Part shown: in pieces, positions 1 to 11,789 of the stretch | Layout: each line of letters starts with the position of its first letter | Numbering within the stretch: position 1 is the first letter of the stretch | Assembly (NCBI RefSeq): GCF_032884065.1 | Contig: NC_088865.1 | Span: 46,402,185-46,466,184, forward strand | Direction of reading: 5' to 3' | DNA length: 64,000 bases | From: Artemia franciscana | Lineage: Eukaryota; Arthropoda; Branchiopoda; Anostraca; Artemiidae | The notes under the pieces: model-generated | The model's input: the letters and a program-made list of their open reading frames with translations, nothing else | The model's database searches: none | What the model was told of the DNA's origin: nothing | Translations under genes and position numbers: made by a program

Positions 1-2569
1 AATGATTAAAAAAAGGTATTATAGTAAGGTCACAACAAGTTCTGATAGTGCCTCCGACAATAAAAAAGCTATTTTACACTTCAATAATATGAATGTAAAC
101 ATTTTACTTTCACTTTTTCCTTCTAACACTAGTGTTTCTGTTGTACTATAATTCAATAGTATGAACTATAAATAATCACCTCAAAAGGAAAAAGAGAAAA
201 TAAGTATTTGACATTACATGAAAAAATTGGCAGGGGATTTTATTCGAAGAAAAAAATATAGGAACCAATTCCAATAATTATCAAAGGACACTAAAATATG
301 AGTTTTTTTTGTCTCATTTCTAAAATCAACACAATTTTTCAAACTTTTGCCCGGCGAATGATACTAATTATAATTGAAGTTTGAATAGAGTTCAAAAAAA
401 TAAAGTGAAAGATTTAAAGTCTAATCCCTAAATTCTGAAAATAAAACGGAGCTCCATGAAATAAAATAAACGATCTCAATTTCTCAAAGTGAGGGGGGGG
501 GGTTTAACATTAAGCAAAACAAATTCTATTTGAGAACTCTTAATGGATGGCCAAAATATTCAAGAAAATTTAGTTTTTTAGCGAGGTTTTGGTAGCCAAT
601 AGGCTCACAAGGCATTTTCATTCTAATTTAATATGCTAGAAATGCAATAATCTTTGTCTGGAAATCTATTTTAAAAATTTCAAGATTGCATAGTTCCAGG
701 ATTTCATAAATACAACCTGTTAATATCCTCCTCCCACTCGCACAACTTATGAATGAATAAAAATTGCATGAAAAGAAGAACACAATGGTACAAAGTGATT
801 TTTGAGGGAGGGGATATAATAAAAGAATTCATATTAAAATATCAACAGACAACAAAAAATAAATTTTTCCCTTTGCCTAAGTATGTCCAATTTCTCTTCT
901 TTTCTTAAGTGTGGGAGTCTAATTATATTGATTTTTGAAGAGCTAAAAATTTAGTATAAAATTCTGAAAAAAATTATTAGGTATAGTTATTATTTAAAAA
1001 TAGACTTTGGAAAGCTTTTACCGAGTCATGGGGAACAGGCAAGCATCACTAATATATAAAATATAAAAGAAATGTAAAAGTTCATGGAAGTAAATGAAAG
1101 TTGTTGAAGTGGGTGTAAAATACCTTTAATCTCGGCGAATGCAAAAAAAGAAACAGAATCCAGCATTGCGAGGAAAAACCATTTAAAATGGGTTTTTAAA
1201 TGGTTTGTAACCGTTTGTAGCCTGAAGTCAGGTTTGTAACCTGACTCCAATATATGATACAAAATTTTTTCCTCAAAATATTAGAACCTTGTTTCTATTA
1301 GTGTTCAGACCGAGACAAGATTTCCCTAGAGCAAATAAATAGTATCATACATCACGAAATAAAATTCTTACACAGGGGATATGCGTTTCAGGCGTTTTGG
1401 TGCATCTCTTTGGACAGAGGTGTATCAATTGTGAAAGTCAATAAATCTGGAGAATATAAAATATCATATGAACTAATGCTAAATTTTCAAAATAAATTAA
1501 CTCTGTCTCTTCTAATTCTACACTTTTGATAACCTGCGTACATTACTGTCTTTCAATTTAGAACATTATTCCACAGAACATTCCCCGAAATCTTATCTTA
1601 ATCTCTTTAACCTCTTAAAACAAACCCGGGATCAAATAATCTTTGCATTTCCCAGTAAAATATCCTATATGTAATCATCGAGTATATTGCATAATTTATA
1701 ACCGTTTTGCCGAGGTATATTCTGTTCATTTCATCCTAGGAGGCATAGGTCAGTGAACCTTCCAACTATTCTAAAAAAAATACTGTGTAAGAATTCCAGT
1801 TAGTGTTGATAAGGGATACAAAAAGGGTGTGGGGACTGTTTGTCAACTAATCACTTTTCAAAATCCCCCTAAACATGCTTTAAGATTTTCAACTTAATAC
1901 CCTAAGCTTCTCCTGAGATATTGCTGATATACCTTAGTATGTAAGCTATCAGTTTATTTTATTTTGTTTAACATTCCACTCAACATTTTCTTAAGGCTTC
2001 ACCTTAATATTCCTATTTTCTTAGAATCTCTGAATGAAACATGCCACCATCTTTTCCCGAATTACAAAAGCAACCCTGTAGCTAATTGTAGAAAAAGCCA
2101 AGACAGAGGGTCCGAGTGAGTGAGAGGCAAATATGGCATAATCCATTTTTAGGATTGTATAAAAATGATGTCATTTCATTCCTTGATTGAAAAGTCTATC
2201 TATCATCTCTCCATGCGTCATTCTTTTGGCCTTTAAACCATTTGAACAAAATTGGAATCAGTAAATTTCAATAGAGAAGTGAAAAAGCCATATATGGGGA
2301 AGAAGGCTGGCCTCTGATCACTTTTCAAAGTCCTTCTCAACATGCCCTGGAAGTTTGAATTTAGAAACCTCAACCGTTCCTTAAATATTAGACATACACT
2401 CTTTTGATGACCTATTTTTTATTTCCAGTCAAATGGGCCACCTCCTGACTACTACCCCTTCCATATCAAGTTGATATGAAAGAAAAATAATAAATAATGT
2501 ATACATAATGCATTGACGCTTTATGGCCCTTAACTCTGACATTGGAATGCCGTCTCTGATATCATACGG
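1..2569. other. AT-rich DNA with no recognised feature
   Basis: I find no gene, recognisable transposon or structured repeat here. The longest open stretch (1026-1262, minus, 78 codons) has no family resemblance and is expected by chance in sequence this AT-rich. It lies outside the inverted duplication. Confidence 0.5.
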
Positions 2570-3010
2570 ATGCCAGGCCTTCATATACAGCAAAGAGACT
2601 TGGTATCAGGTAGAAATATGGGGTTTTTATAGGAGATTTTAACTCCCAGGTCGGTGGAAATAGGGATAGATGGTATATTAGCCTAGATGAATTTGTTGTA
2701 GGAAAACAATATAGTAATGGCTACAGACTATTGCAATTTTGTAGGTATAACATTCTAGTTGTAACCAATACAGTGTTTGGTCATAAAATGCCCAAAAATA
2801 AATGGCTCATAAATTGGTCTGTTGGTAGACTGGTAGATGTTAGTAGACTCCAGGATGAGCATTTGAGAGAAAAAACAAGGAACTGCTGAATACTAAACTT
2901 CAGAGTTTAAAATTTGACAATGTGAAAGATGGATGGAATGATTTTGGAAAAACAATATGTGAAGTTTTTGATGATGTTTTAGGGAAGTAAGTTGAGACTG
3001 CAGCTAGGAA
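2570..3010 (+). pseudogene. Endonuclease and linker part of an old RTE-type LINE
   Basis: Translation shows the APE-type endonuclease motif GDFN with downstream conserved stretches (NGYRLLQFCRYN, NTVFGHKM). It is followed, with frame changes and stops, by the linker that leads into the reverse transcriptase (LKFDNVKDGWNDFGKTICEV, ending at AARN). The same segments are seen in the younger RTE copy at 50444-52584. The reading breaks right after an AGGAA motif at 3010, where element R3 is inserted; the next RTE codons resume at 5307. The fragment is non-coding today. RTE assignment rests on the endonuclease/RT combination and the short trinucleotide 3' tail; the clade is inferred. Confidence 0.75.
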
Positions 3011-3014
3011 TCAT

Positions 3015-3043
3015 AGGCAAAGCATTAGCGCTATGCTGTGCCT
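3015..3043 (-). repeat. 3'-terminal hairpin of R3
   Basis: AGGCA-a-AGCATtAGC pairs with GCTATGCTgTGCCT, leaving essentially no loop and a few mismatches. It lies 4 bases inside the element boundary, as the terminal hairpins of R1 and R2 do. Confidence 0.6.
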
Positions 3044-3082
3044 TGTATGCCTGGGGGTAAGTGAAGTTTATATAGAACGGAT

Positions 3083-4260
3083 GATCGTATAAACTTTGGC
3101 GGGAGATTATTTGACTGCTGATCAGAAGTTTTAGTATCCTTTTTGAGAAGTTTTAGTATCCTTTTTGAGAGTGATGGGAGGATTGATAACCACCCACACC
3201 TTGTATTTTCCCGAAAAGCATCTGTTAGAAAATCTTGAGATGGTCATTTGTTGTCATAAAAACTTCAGAAAAGGCTCACTTGATTGGAAATTGAAAGGGC
3301 TAGTGCCCTTTTTAATAGTCGAAAGTGACTGGAGGGCAACTAGCCCCTTCCCTCGCCCTTTATATTTCCAAACACATCCACTCAAAATTTTAAGATAGTC
3401 ATTCTGATCCACAAAAGTGAAAAGTCTGGAAATTATGTCTTTGAGGATGACATCCTCCCTCCCCCCCCCAGAGGCCTTGGGGCAAAGGTTGTAAGTTATT
3501 CCTTCGGGCTTATAAGGTATATATAGAAATATCATCGTATAAACTTTGGAGAGGGCTAATGGGATTGGTAATTAGATGTTCTAGTGCCACTTTAAAGATT
3601 CAGAGTGATCAGAGGGTGGTTCCCCCCCCTCAAACCTCATATTTTCCCGAAATGCATCTGATAGAAATTTTTAGATCTGCCGTTTGTTGTCGTAGAAACT
3701 TCGAAAAGAGATAGTTCAATTGAAAATTGAAAGTTATAGTGCCCCTATTAATCGTCAAAGGTGATTGGAGGGAAAACAACCCCTCCTCCCAATCCCACCG
3801 TTTCTCCAAACATATCCAAGGAAAATTTTGAGATAGTCATTTTTTCAACGTATTTGAAAAATCCAGAAATCGTATCTTTGAGGATGAAAAACACCCCCCT
3901 GAGCCCTCAGGGCAAGGGTTGTAAGTTATACCCTGGTGGCATATGAGGTATATATAGTAGGTGTGAACGGATAAACTTCCGAAGAGGGCTCATTGGATTG
4001 GTAATCAGAAGCTCTAGTACCCTTTATTTCAGAATGATCGCAAGATAGATACCCCACCCCCCAAGCCTACACACAAACACATCGCATTTTCCCGAAATGT
4101 ATGTGACAGAAATTTGGAGATGGTCATGTGTTGTCGTAGAAACTTCGAAAAGAGCTCATTCGATTGGAAATTGAAAAGGATAGTGCCCTTTTTAATAATG
4201 GAAAGTGAAACCTGGCTGCATCTCATTCTCCTCCCTCCCTCCCCCACGCACATCATCTGA
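3083..4260. repeat. Three tandem units of about 430-450 bp inside R3
   Basis: The phrase CGTATAAACTTTGG or a close variant recurs near 3087, 3536 and 3965. Each is followed by an 'aatt/attgg ... tctagtgcc' block, a 'tattttcccgaaa' block and a 'ttgaaa..tagtgccc' block in the same order. The third unit is incomplete. The blocks resemble the R1 interior (AGTGCCCTTTTTAA, GGAGGGCA, GTCTTTG motifs), so the unit is a diverged internal module of this element group. Confidence 0.65.
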
Positions 4261-5306
4261 AGGTCAAATTCTACTCGTATAAAGCTACAAAATGCAAATA
4301 CCTAATGTTGATGCATTTTGTTAAGTTTTTTTTCGTAAACCCCCTCGAACAAAACACCCGAAACAATCATCCGAAATGGCGGGTGTTGTTTTCTTTCAGC
4401 CTACTCCCCCCATCCCTTCACTCAAACGTTCAATTTTACTTATGAAACAAAAATGGCTACAAAACGCATTCAAAATTTTTTTTTTCGTTCTTTAAAATTT
4501 TCTTTTAGTTCACCAATTAAGAAAACAAAAACTAAACTGTTTATAATATATATTGTTTTTAATGAAATACAGTTTAGATCTTGTAAAACGAAAGAGAAGC
4601 TAAAGAAAGCACATTTTTTGAAAAAATTGATTCGATCTAGGACGTAATTTTTTTTTTCGTTGTGGTTAATGCAATAAAAAATTAAAACTTAAATTAATTT
4701 ACAGCTACTCTTTAATTAAAAATATAATAATTAAAAATTAAAATTACAATTGCAATTTCGCCACTCTACTTATTTTTCAATGCTATAATAATAAAAGACA
4801 AATAACATAGAATATATATTGCTTTCAATAATGCACGTATAACACTCGCGCTATGATTGAAGTGCAAGGGGGAAAATTTCCCACTTAATTTTTGTTCGTT
4901 TTTAATTTGACTAGAATATCAATTTTGTTCTGAATACATTCTAAGCTCATTGTTAGTTTTATTTTTTAATTAAGTCTAATATCCGTTTGTTTTAACTGTT
5001 TAATCTCTTGTACTGTTTGAAGTGTCTTAGCTCTTATAATAAAAAGAAAAAAACAAAATTGGGGCAAAAGACAAACAACTTCCTTGTTAAATTATTTAGT
5101 AATTTCTGTTCGTTTTGAGTTTGACTTGAATATTCGTTTTATTTTTTTTAACTTATAAGTTCATTAACAGTTTCATTTTTATTACGTTGTTTTTTTTAAC
5201 TTTTAGCTGATTATTCATTATAATGTCAATCATTTTTTACTCTGCTGAAGACATATTTTCGCTCTTTACATTTGTTAAGAAAACTAGTTTTTTCTTATAA
5301 ATTTAA

Positions 5307-6035
5307 TACTGGTGAAAAGCTTCATGTTTAATAGAGTGGAGAAGGGCTTGTACAAGAATTATCTGAGTGATAGATCATTTGAAAACAAAAAGAACACGAA
5401 GAAAACAAAAAGGAACGCAAAGAAAGTGGAGAAAGCATTAAAATATAAACTAAAGAGGTGTGAAGTAGAGGCCATGGATAAAATTGACAAGAATTTGGGA
5501 GATACAGCTAGACAGAATAATAGTGAAATATTGTAATGGTATGTTAATAAATTGAGAGGGAGTAGTCAATCCGGACTAGTCTCAGTCAATGTGAGGGAAG
5601 ATTTATTTTGTGAGGAAGAATTAGTTACAGTACTAAAAGGATTAAACATGATAAGGCTCCAGTGAAGATAGTGTGGTAAATGAAATCCTTAAATATGGTG
5701 GCTCTGAGGTTAGAAATAATTTACTGAAGATTAAGAATGTGATGCTTGAACAAGGGAAATACCTAGTGATTTTAAGAAAACCGTATGAAAGCACTGTATA
5801 AAAAAATGTAATAGGAGTGAGTGTAGTAAATATCAAGGCATTAGTTTTGTCTCTGTAGGTAGCAGATTACTCAGCAAAATGATGCTTCTTAGACTAAGAG
5901 ATGCTGTATATAAAGTTTTAAGAGAAGAACAGTGCGGTTTTAGAAAAGATAGATGATGTGTGGACCAACATTTCACTCTTAGGTTAATAATTGAGAAGTG
6001 CCTGAGTTATCAAACACATTTGGTCTTTAGTTTGA
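5307..6035 (+). pseudogene. Old RTE-type LINE, N-terminal half of RT region
   Basis: The reading continues the RTE polyprotein: FNRVEKGLYKNYLSDRSFEN, then KALKYKLKRCEVEAMDKI. After a deletion of about 45 codons near 5590 it continues to the RT palm (ILKYGGSEVRNN, SKYQGISFVSVGSRLLSKM, REEQCGF). Stops and frameshifts are frequent. The reading stops at 6035, just before the conserved F-x-DYEQAFD motif, because R1-a is inserted there. From about 5590 on, it has a diverged counterpart in the right arm (54713-56085). Confidence 0.8.
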
Positions 6036-6040
6036 TTAAA

Positions 6041-6330
6041 TAAAAAAAAACTAGTTTTTTAAACTGAAAGTAAGGAGCGATATTAAAACTTAAAACGGAC
6101 AGAAATTACTCCGTATATGAAATGGGTTGTCCCCTCTGCAATCCCTTGCTCTTTACGCTAAAGTTTTTAATTGTTTTAAAAAGTAGAATTGCGACAAAGA
6201 ATCAAACTTTAGCGTAAAGAGCAAGGGATTGCAGAGGGGACAACCCATTTCATATACGGAGTAATTTCTGTCCGTTTTAAGTTTTAATATCGCTCCTTAC
6301 TTTCAGTTTAAAAAACTAGTTTTTTTTATT
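6041..6330. repeat. 5' foldback of R1-a
   Basis: Arms at about 6041-6165 and 6206-6330 are reverse complements over some 120 bp with almost no mismatch, around a loop of about 40 bases. Both arms share variants private to this copy (CGGACAG against CTGTCCG; TTGCTC against GAGCAA). Confidence 0.85.
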
Positions 6331-7761
6331 TAATTTCTGAACGTTTTTGAATTAATGCATTTTTGATTTTGGCTCTCCGCACATTAATTAGTAAAATGAA
6401 ATCTGCATATTAATTTTTTTTGGCTAAACGGCTTTCTCTTAGTTTTGATCAGACGATTTTGAGAAATAAGGGGTGGGGAAGGAGGCCTAGTTGCCCTCAA
6501 ATTTTTCGGTTACTTAAAAAGGCAACTAGAACTTTTAATTTTTAACGAAAGTTTTTATAAGTGAAAAATATACGTAACTTAAGAATTAACTTGCGTAACA
6601 AACTTTTATGCTCTTATATTTTTTATTATGTATATGAGGGGGTTTGTCCCCTCGTTAATACCTCGCCTTTTACACTAAATCTTAAGTTTTGTCCCAATTC
6701 TTTAAGAATGACCCTTGAATCAGAAAGGCCGTGGAATAAGTAGTTGAAATTACTAAAAACACTTAGCATAAAGAGCAAGATATTTATCTCCTCGTAAATA
6801 CCTCGCTCTTTATGCTAAAGTATTTTTAGAACCCCTCATATGCGTAATAATCTCTGTTAGTTTTAAGTTTTAATGCTACTCTTTACTTTCAGTTGAAAAA
6901 ATTTTTCGTGTGTATATTTTCATTGTTTTTTTTTATAGTAATGCTAGAAAATCCCGCGCCCTTTTCATTGAATTTCTCTTCCCCCATGACATGTTCCTCC
7001 AAGAGAAAATCCTCCCACATAGCCTCCTCCCCTCGACCCCACCCCAAACCAAAAAAATCCCCCTGAAAACATCTGTACACTTCCCAATAACCATTACTGT
7101 ATGTAAACACTGGACAAAGTTTGTAACTTGCAGCCCCTCCCCCACGGACTGTGGGGGAGTGAGTCATTCCAAAGACATAGTTAATATGATTTTTGACTAT
7201 GTGGAACAAAATGGCTATCTCAAAATTTGGATCCGTTGACTTTGGGAAAAAAATAAGTGTGGGAGGGGGCCTAGGTGCCCTCCAATTTTTTGGTCACTTA
7301 AAAAGGGCACTAGAACTTTTCATTTCCGTTAGAATGAGCCCTCTTGCGAGATTCTAGGACCACTTGGTCGATACGATGACCCCTGGGAAAAAAAACAAAA
7401 AAAAAACAAAAAAACAAATAAACACGCACCCGTGATCTGTCTTCTGGCAAAAAATACGAAATTCCACATTTTTGTAGATAGGAGCTTGAAATTTTCGCTA
7501 TAGGGTTCTCTTATACGCTGAACACGATGGTGTGATTTTCGTTAAGATTCTATGACTTTTAGGGGGTGTTTCCTATTTTCCCTATTTTCCAAAATAAGGC
7601 AAATTTTCTCTGGCTCGTAACTTTTGATGACAAAGATTAAATTTGATGAAACTTATATATTTAAAATCAGCATAAAAATCCAATTCTTTTGATGTATCTT
7701 TTAGCATCAAAATTCCGTTTTTTAGAGTTTCGTTTACTATTGAGCCGGGTCGCTCCTTACT

Positions 7762-7783
7762 ACAGTTCGTTACCACGAACTGT
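7762..7783 (+). repeat. 3'-terminal hairpin of R1-a
   Basis: ACAGTTCGT pairs perfectly with ACGAACTGT around a 4-base loop, 4 bases from the element end (TTGA). The same hairpin marks the 3' end of every R1 copy in the window. Confidence 0.8.
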
Positions 7784-7787
7784 TTGA

Positions 7788-8823
7788 TAGATTATGAGCA
7801 ATCGTTCAATATCGTTGATAGAAGGGCTTTAGCAAAGGGGTTATACTTGTATGTTATAATAGACAAGTAAATCAAAGTGACTAGTACTATGTACGAGAAT
7901 AACACTTTCGCGGTTAGGGTAGGAAATAAGGTTAGCAGCTTGGTTTCGCGTTAAATCAGAAGTTAAGCAGAGTTGCATGCTATGCCCCTTTATGTGAATC
8001 ATTCTGATGGACTTTATCTTAAAGAACACAGGAAAGGCAATGTTAGACCACGGAATAAAATCGGGAACAAAAACTCTCCTAGAACAGATTATGCTGATGA
8101 CTTAAGCATCCTAGATGAAAGTGTGAGCAATATTTATGAGCTTTTAGAGGATTAGCGAGTTCTGGGTGCTAGAATAGTTTTGAAAATTAATGTTAAGAAA
8201 ACCAAGTCACTAAGGCTAGGAATAAGTGAAGATGAGAATGTGATGTTATGAAACGAAAAGATTGATCAGGCAAGCAGCTTCACCTGCCTTGGTAGGTTTT
8301 TTAGTAAAGAAGGCGGAAGCAGTAAAGTTGTTAAATGTAGAATAGTCAAGGCTCAGGGTGCTTTTCACAGTTAGAAAAAGTCGGAAGAATAGGAAGATAC
8401 GTCTACAAATCATGGTTAGAATATTAAAAGCTACAGTGACGACAGTGGTCAAATATTGCTCCGTATGTATGACTTATCGTATTTCAAACAGTAGGCCGTA
8501 CAAAAAAGTCTAGTTCAATCCCACTTCCTAGGGCTATAATGAGATAAAGTTTGAGGTGGTAAGGGCCGGTTCTGTGGATGAAGGATGACTGATTTTCGAT
8601 GATTGTCCTTTTCACCGAACCGTTTAGCGATAAATGGAAAGCAGGTCGTCCGCAGTTAAATTGGGAGGATGTCATAAAGAAAAATTTAAAGGAAATGAGA
8701 ACTTCCTGGAATGGTGCAAAAAGGGAAGCAATGAACAGATTGGGATGGAGGAGGAGCGTGCCTAACGGTGTCAGCCTCAGGTGGCTTGGTGCTCTGGTGA
8801 AATATTAGTAGTTGTAGTAGTAA
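7788..8823 (+). pseudogene. Old RTE-type LINE, C-terminal half of RT and 3' tail
   Basis: It resumes at DYEQ-S-FNIVD and continues to the RT catalytic box (DYADDLSILDESV near 8090-8130), with the segment between heavily deleted. The thumb/C-terminal part follows (KVVKYRS-like to WLGALVKY, last open run 8599-8805), ending in a short TAG-rich trinucleotide tail (8806-8823). Many stops and frameshifts make it a dead copy. The junction of tail and host DNA (AAAGTTTTCTTTCTG) is identical in the right-arm copy near 54700, so the insertion predates the inverted duplication. Confidence 0.8.
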
Positions 8824-9280
8824 TAAAGTTTTCTTTCTGTTTGCTCCGACAATAGCGGGAAAGTAGAACATTTTAAAAGTTCTGTTTAAGGATTAATTTT
8901 AAAGTTGATTCTTATATAAGTGCTTTTTTTAGAATTGCTCTTCATTGCACCATTGTAAAGTACCGTAAGGCACCAAAAATTGTATTTTTTCTGCTATTTC
9001 TGGAATTGATTGGCTTTGAGACACCACGACTGAACTATTAAAAGCTCCATGGTCGAAAAATTCGAAATAGGGGTTTGCACCCCCTCTCTTGAATAACCAC
9101 CCTTCCATCCCCTTAGTAACACAAAGCTCAAAAGTATATTTTTAAAGTTGCAAAAAATTGTCTAAATTTCATTTAAGAATATTACCCTTATTCACATTTA
9201 TCTTATTGTTGAAAGTTCCTTCCGAAGAAAGTTCGAAAAACAACTTCAAATGCTAACCAGTCTTTTTGTTCTCCTTTTTA
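8824..9280. other. Unique left-arm DNA, no gene seen
   Basis: Matches 54248-54712 in inverted orientation. I see no coding or structured element. Confidence 0.5.
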
Positions 9281-11037
9281 TCAAACAGTTCGTGGTAACG
9301 AACTGTAGTAAGGAGCGACCCGGCTCAATAGTAACCAAAACTCTAAAAAATTGAACTTTGATATCAATAGCTACATCAAAAGAATCGCATTTTAATGCTG
9401 ATTTTAAATATATAAGTTTCATCAAGTTTAGTCTTACCCATCAAAAGTTAAGAGCCTGAGAAAATTTGCCTTATTTAGGAAAATAGGGGGAAACACCCCC
9501 TAAAAGTGGTAGGATCTTAACGAAAATGACACCATGAGATTCAGCGTATCAGAGAACCCTACTGTAGAAGTTTTAAGCTCCTACCTACAAAAATGTGGAA
9601 TTTTGCATTTTTTGCCAGAAGACAAATCATGGGTGCGTGTTTATTTGTTTGTTTTTATTTTTGTTTTTTTTTTTTTTCTTTTTCCCAGGGGTCATCGTAT
9701 CGACCAAGTGGTCCTAGAATGTCGCAAGAGGGCTCATTCTAACGGAAATGAAAAGTTCTAGTGCCCTTTTTAAGTGTCCAAAAAAATTGGAGGGCATCTA
9801 GGCCCCCTCCCACGCTCATTTTTTTCCCAAAGTCAACGGATCAAAATTTTGAGATAGCCATTTTGTTCAGCATAGTCGAAAACCATAATAACTATGTCTT
9901 TGGGGATGACTTACTCCCCCACAGTCCCTGGGGGAGGGGCTGCAAGTTACAAACTTTGACCAGTGTTTACATATAGTAATGGTTATTGGGAAGTGTACAG
10001 ACGTTTTCAGGGGGATTTTATTTTGTTTGGGGGTGGGGCTGGGGGGGGCTATGTTGGAGGATCTTTCCTTGGAGGAATCTGTCATGGGAGAAGAAAAATT
10101 TAATGACAAGGGCGCAGGATTCTCTAGCATTACTATAAGAAAACAATGAAAAACAAACATGAAAACGTTTTTTCAAATGAAAGGAAGAAGTAGCATTGAA
10201 ACTTAAAACGAACAGAGACTATTACGCATATGAGGGGTTCTAAAAATACTTTAGCATAAAGAGCGAGGTATTTAGGAGGAGATAAATACCTTGCTCTTTA
10301 TGCTAAAGTATTTTTAGTAATTTCAACTATTTACTCTACGGCCTTTCTGATTCAGGGGTCATTCTTAAAGAATTGGGACAAAACTTAAGATTTAGTGTAA
10401 AGAGCGAGGTATTAACGAGGGTACAAACCCCCTCGTATACATAATAAAAATTTAAGGTTATGAAAGTTTGTTACGTAAGTTAATTCTTAAGTTACGTATA
10501 TTTTTTACTAATAAAAACGTTCATTAAAAATTAAAAGTTCTAGTTGCCTTTTTAAGTAACCGAAAAATTGGAGGGCAACTAGGCCTCCTTCTCCACCCCT
10601 TATTTCTCAAAATCGTCTGATCAAAACTAAGAGAAAGCCATTTAGCCAAAAAAAGAATTAATATACAAATTTCATTTTAATACTTTATGTGCGGAGAGCC
10701 AAAACCAAACATGCATTAATTCAAAAACGTTCAGAAATTAAATAAAAAAAAACTAATTTTTTTAGCTGAAAGTAAGGAGCGACATTAAAACTTAAAACGA
10801 ACAGAAATTACTCCGTATATGAAATGAGTTGTCCCCTCCACAATCCCTCGCTCTTTACGCTAAAGTTTGACTCTTTGCCACAATTCTACTTTTTAAAACA
10901 ATTAAAAGCTTTAGCGTAAAGAGCGAGGGATTGTGGAGGGGACAACTCATTTCATATACGGAGTAATTTCTGTTCGTTTTAAGTTTTAATGTTGCTCCTT
11001 ACTTTCAGCTAAAAAAATTAGTTTTTTCTTTATTTAA
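9281..11037 (-). mobile_element. R1-b: Helitron-like foldback element, left arm only
   Basis: It starts with the terminal hairpin (ACAGTTCGTGGTAACGAACTGT split as 9 bp stem, 4-base loop) and ends with the A-rich end TTTATTTAA at 11037. Its foldback lies at about 10745-11035. The right arm has no element at the matching place (near 54248), where flanks homologous to both sides are contiguous, so this copy inserted after the duplication or was cleanly lost from the other arm. The private foldback sequence (CTCCACAATCCC and its complement) is the same in both arms of the hairpin and differs from R1-a. Confidence 0.75.
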
Positions 11038-11320
11038 TTTAACCTGGATTGATGTTGCACTGAAAATTTTTAGGGAAGTTTTTGGGAGGTCATCTAAAAG
11101 GTAATGCTTACATGGCGTGTTTTTTTATAAATTTTTCTGGATACCACCGTAGTAATCTGTCAAATGGCACAAACAGATTGGGGTTTTTATATGATTTCTG
11201 GAGTGGAAAGGTCAGGAAGTATTAACTGTGTAGCCTGGGAATTTCCATTGTTGCAAACCTTCAATTGGATTTTTACAATCCTCCTCTTGGGCATATTTCT
11301 TAATGGTCCGATCAGTAAGT

Positions 11321-11572
11321 GAAACATAAGAAATATAGTTTGAAAAGAAATGAAAAGTGAAAAATTGATTCAAATTCAAAGCTTATTGAGGGAGGATACA
11401 TGCTACTTATGTTTACCGTTGCAATAACAGTCAATTATCAAAAAAAAATGAAACATAAGAAAAATAGTTTGAAAAGAAAAGAAAAGTGAAAAATTGATTG
11501 AAATTCAAAGCTTATTGAGGGAGGATACATGCTACTTATGTTTACCGTTGCAGTAACAGTCAATTATCAAAA
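11321..11572. repeat. 126-bp tandem duplication, two units
   Basis: Two adjacent units (about 11321-11446 and 11447-11572) both run from GAAACATAAGAAA to CAGTCAATTATCAAAAAAAA and differ at only a handful of bases. The right arm has a single diverged unit near 53850-53960, so this duplication is recent and private to the left arm. Confidence 0.8.
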
Positions 11573-11789
11573 AAAAACTGTGGCAAATTGGAGAAAGAGC
11601 TTGAAACACGGACATGCCTACTTTATTTCTCCTGCATTAGAGTGGCATTACAGCATTGTAGAAGTTTTAAATAAATAACCTATCAGTTTTCACAATTATG
11701 TTTTTCTTGCAGAAATTTTCCACAAACTAAGGTTTTACTTGACAGGTAGTTTTCACAATTAGGGTTTTATTTCCTTCGCCCCACTGGAT

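Larger units (their letters stand above)
3011..5306 (-). mobile_element. R3: Helitron-like non-autonomous element inserted in the old RTE
   Basis: The flanking RTE sequence is interrupted exactly here: host AGGA-A before and T-ACTGGTG after rejoin to a good match of the intact RTE. The element is read on the minus strand. Its 5' end (near 5306) is TTAAATTTATAAG followed by CTAGTTTT, much like R1. Near 5100-5120 it carries AAAACGAACAGAAATTA, the motif shared with R1. Its 3' end (3011-3043) is an imperfect 13-14 bp hairpin followed by ATGA. The interior contains about three 430-450 bp tandem units distantly like the R1 interior. No long ORF is present. Helitron-like status is an inference from insertion between A and T without duplication and from the 3' hairpin. 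Confidence 0.6.
6036..7787 (+). mobile_element. R1-a: Helitron-like foldback element, full length
   Basis: It is inserted inside the RTE RT motif: host TTTG-A precedes it and T-AGATTATGAGCA follows, restoring the DYEQ codons. The 5' end is TTAAATAAAA then CTAGTTTT, followed by a 120-bp foldback (6041-6330) containing AAAACGGACAGAAATTA. The interior has smaller TTTACGCTAAAGT-type palindromes (near 6760-6830) and a G/C-rich hairpin at 7137-7159. The 3' end is GTCGCTCCTTAC, a 9-bp-stem hairpin (7762-7783) and TTGA. The 12-mer GTAAGGAGCGAC occurs near both ends in inverted orientation. No plausible protein is encoded; the roughly 100-codon open frames inside it are on both strands and low-complexity. 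Confidence 0.75.

Noticed and set aside
6889-7239. Two overlapping ORFs of over 100 codons on opposite strands, recurring near 9867 and 20337
   Set aside because: They recur because R1 copies recur. They are mutually antisense, start and end differently in each copy, and carry no family motif, so I treat them as non-coding interior of R1.
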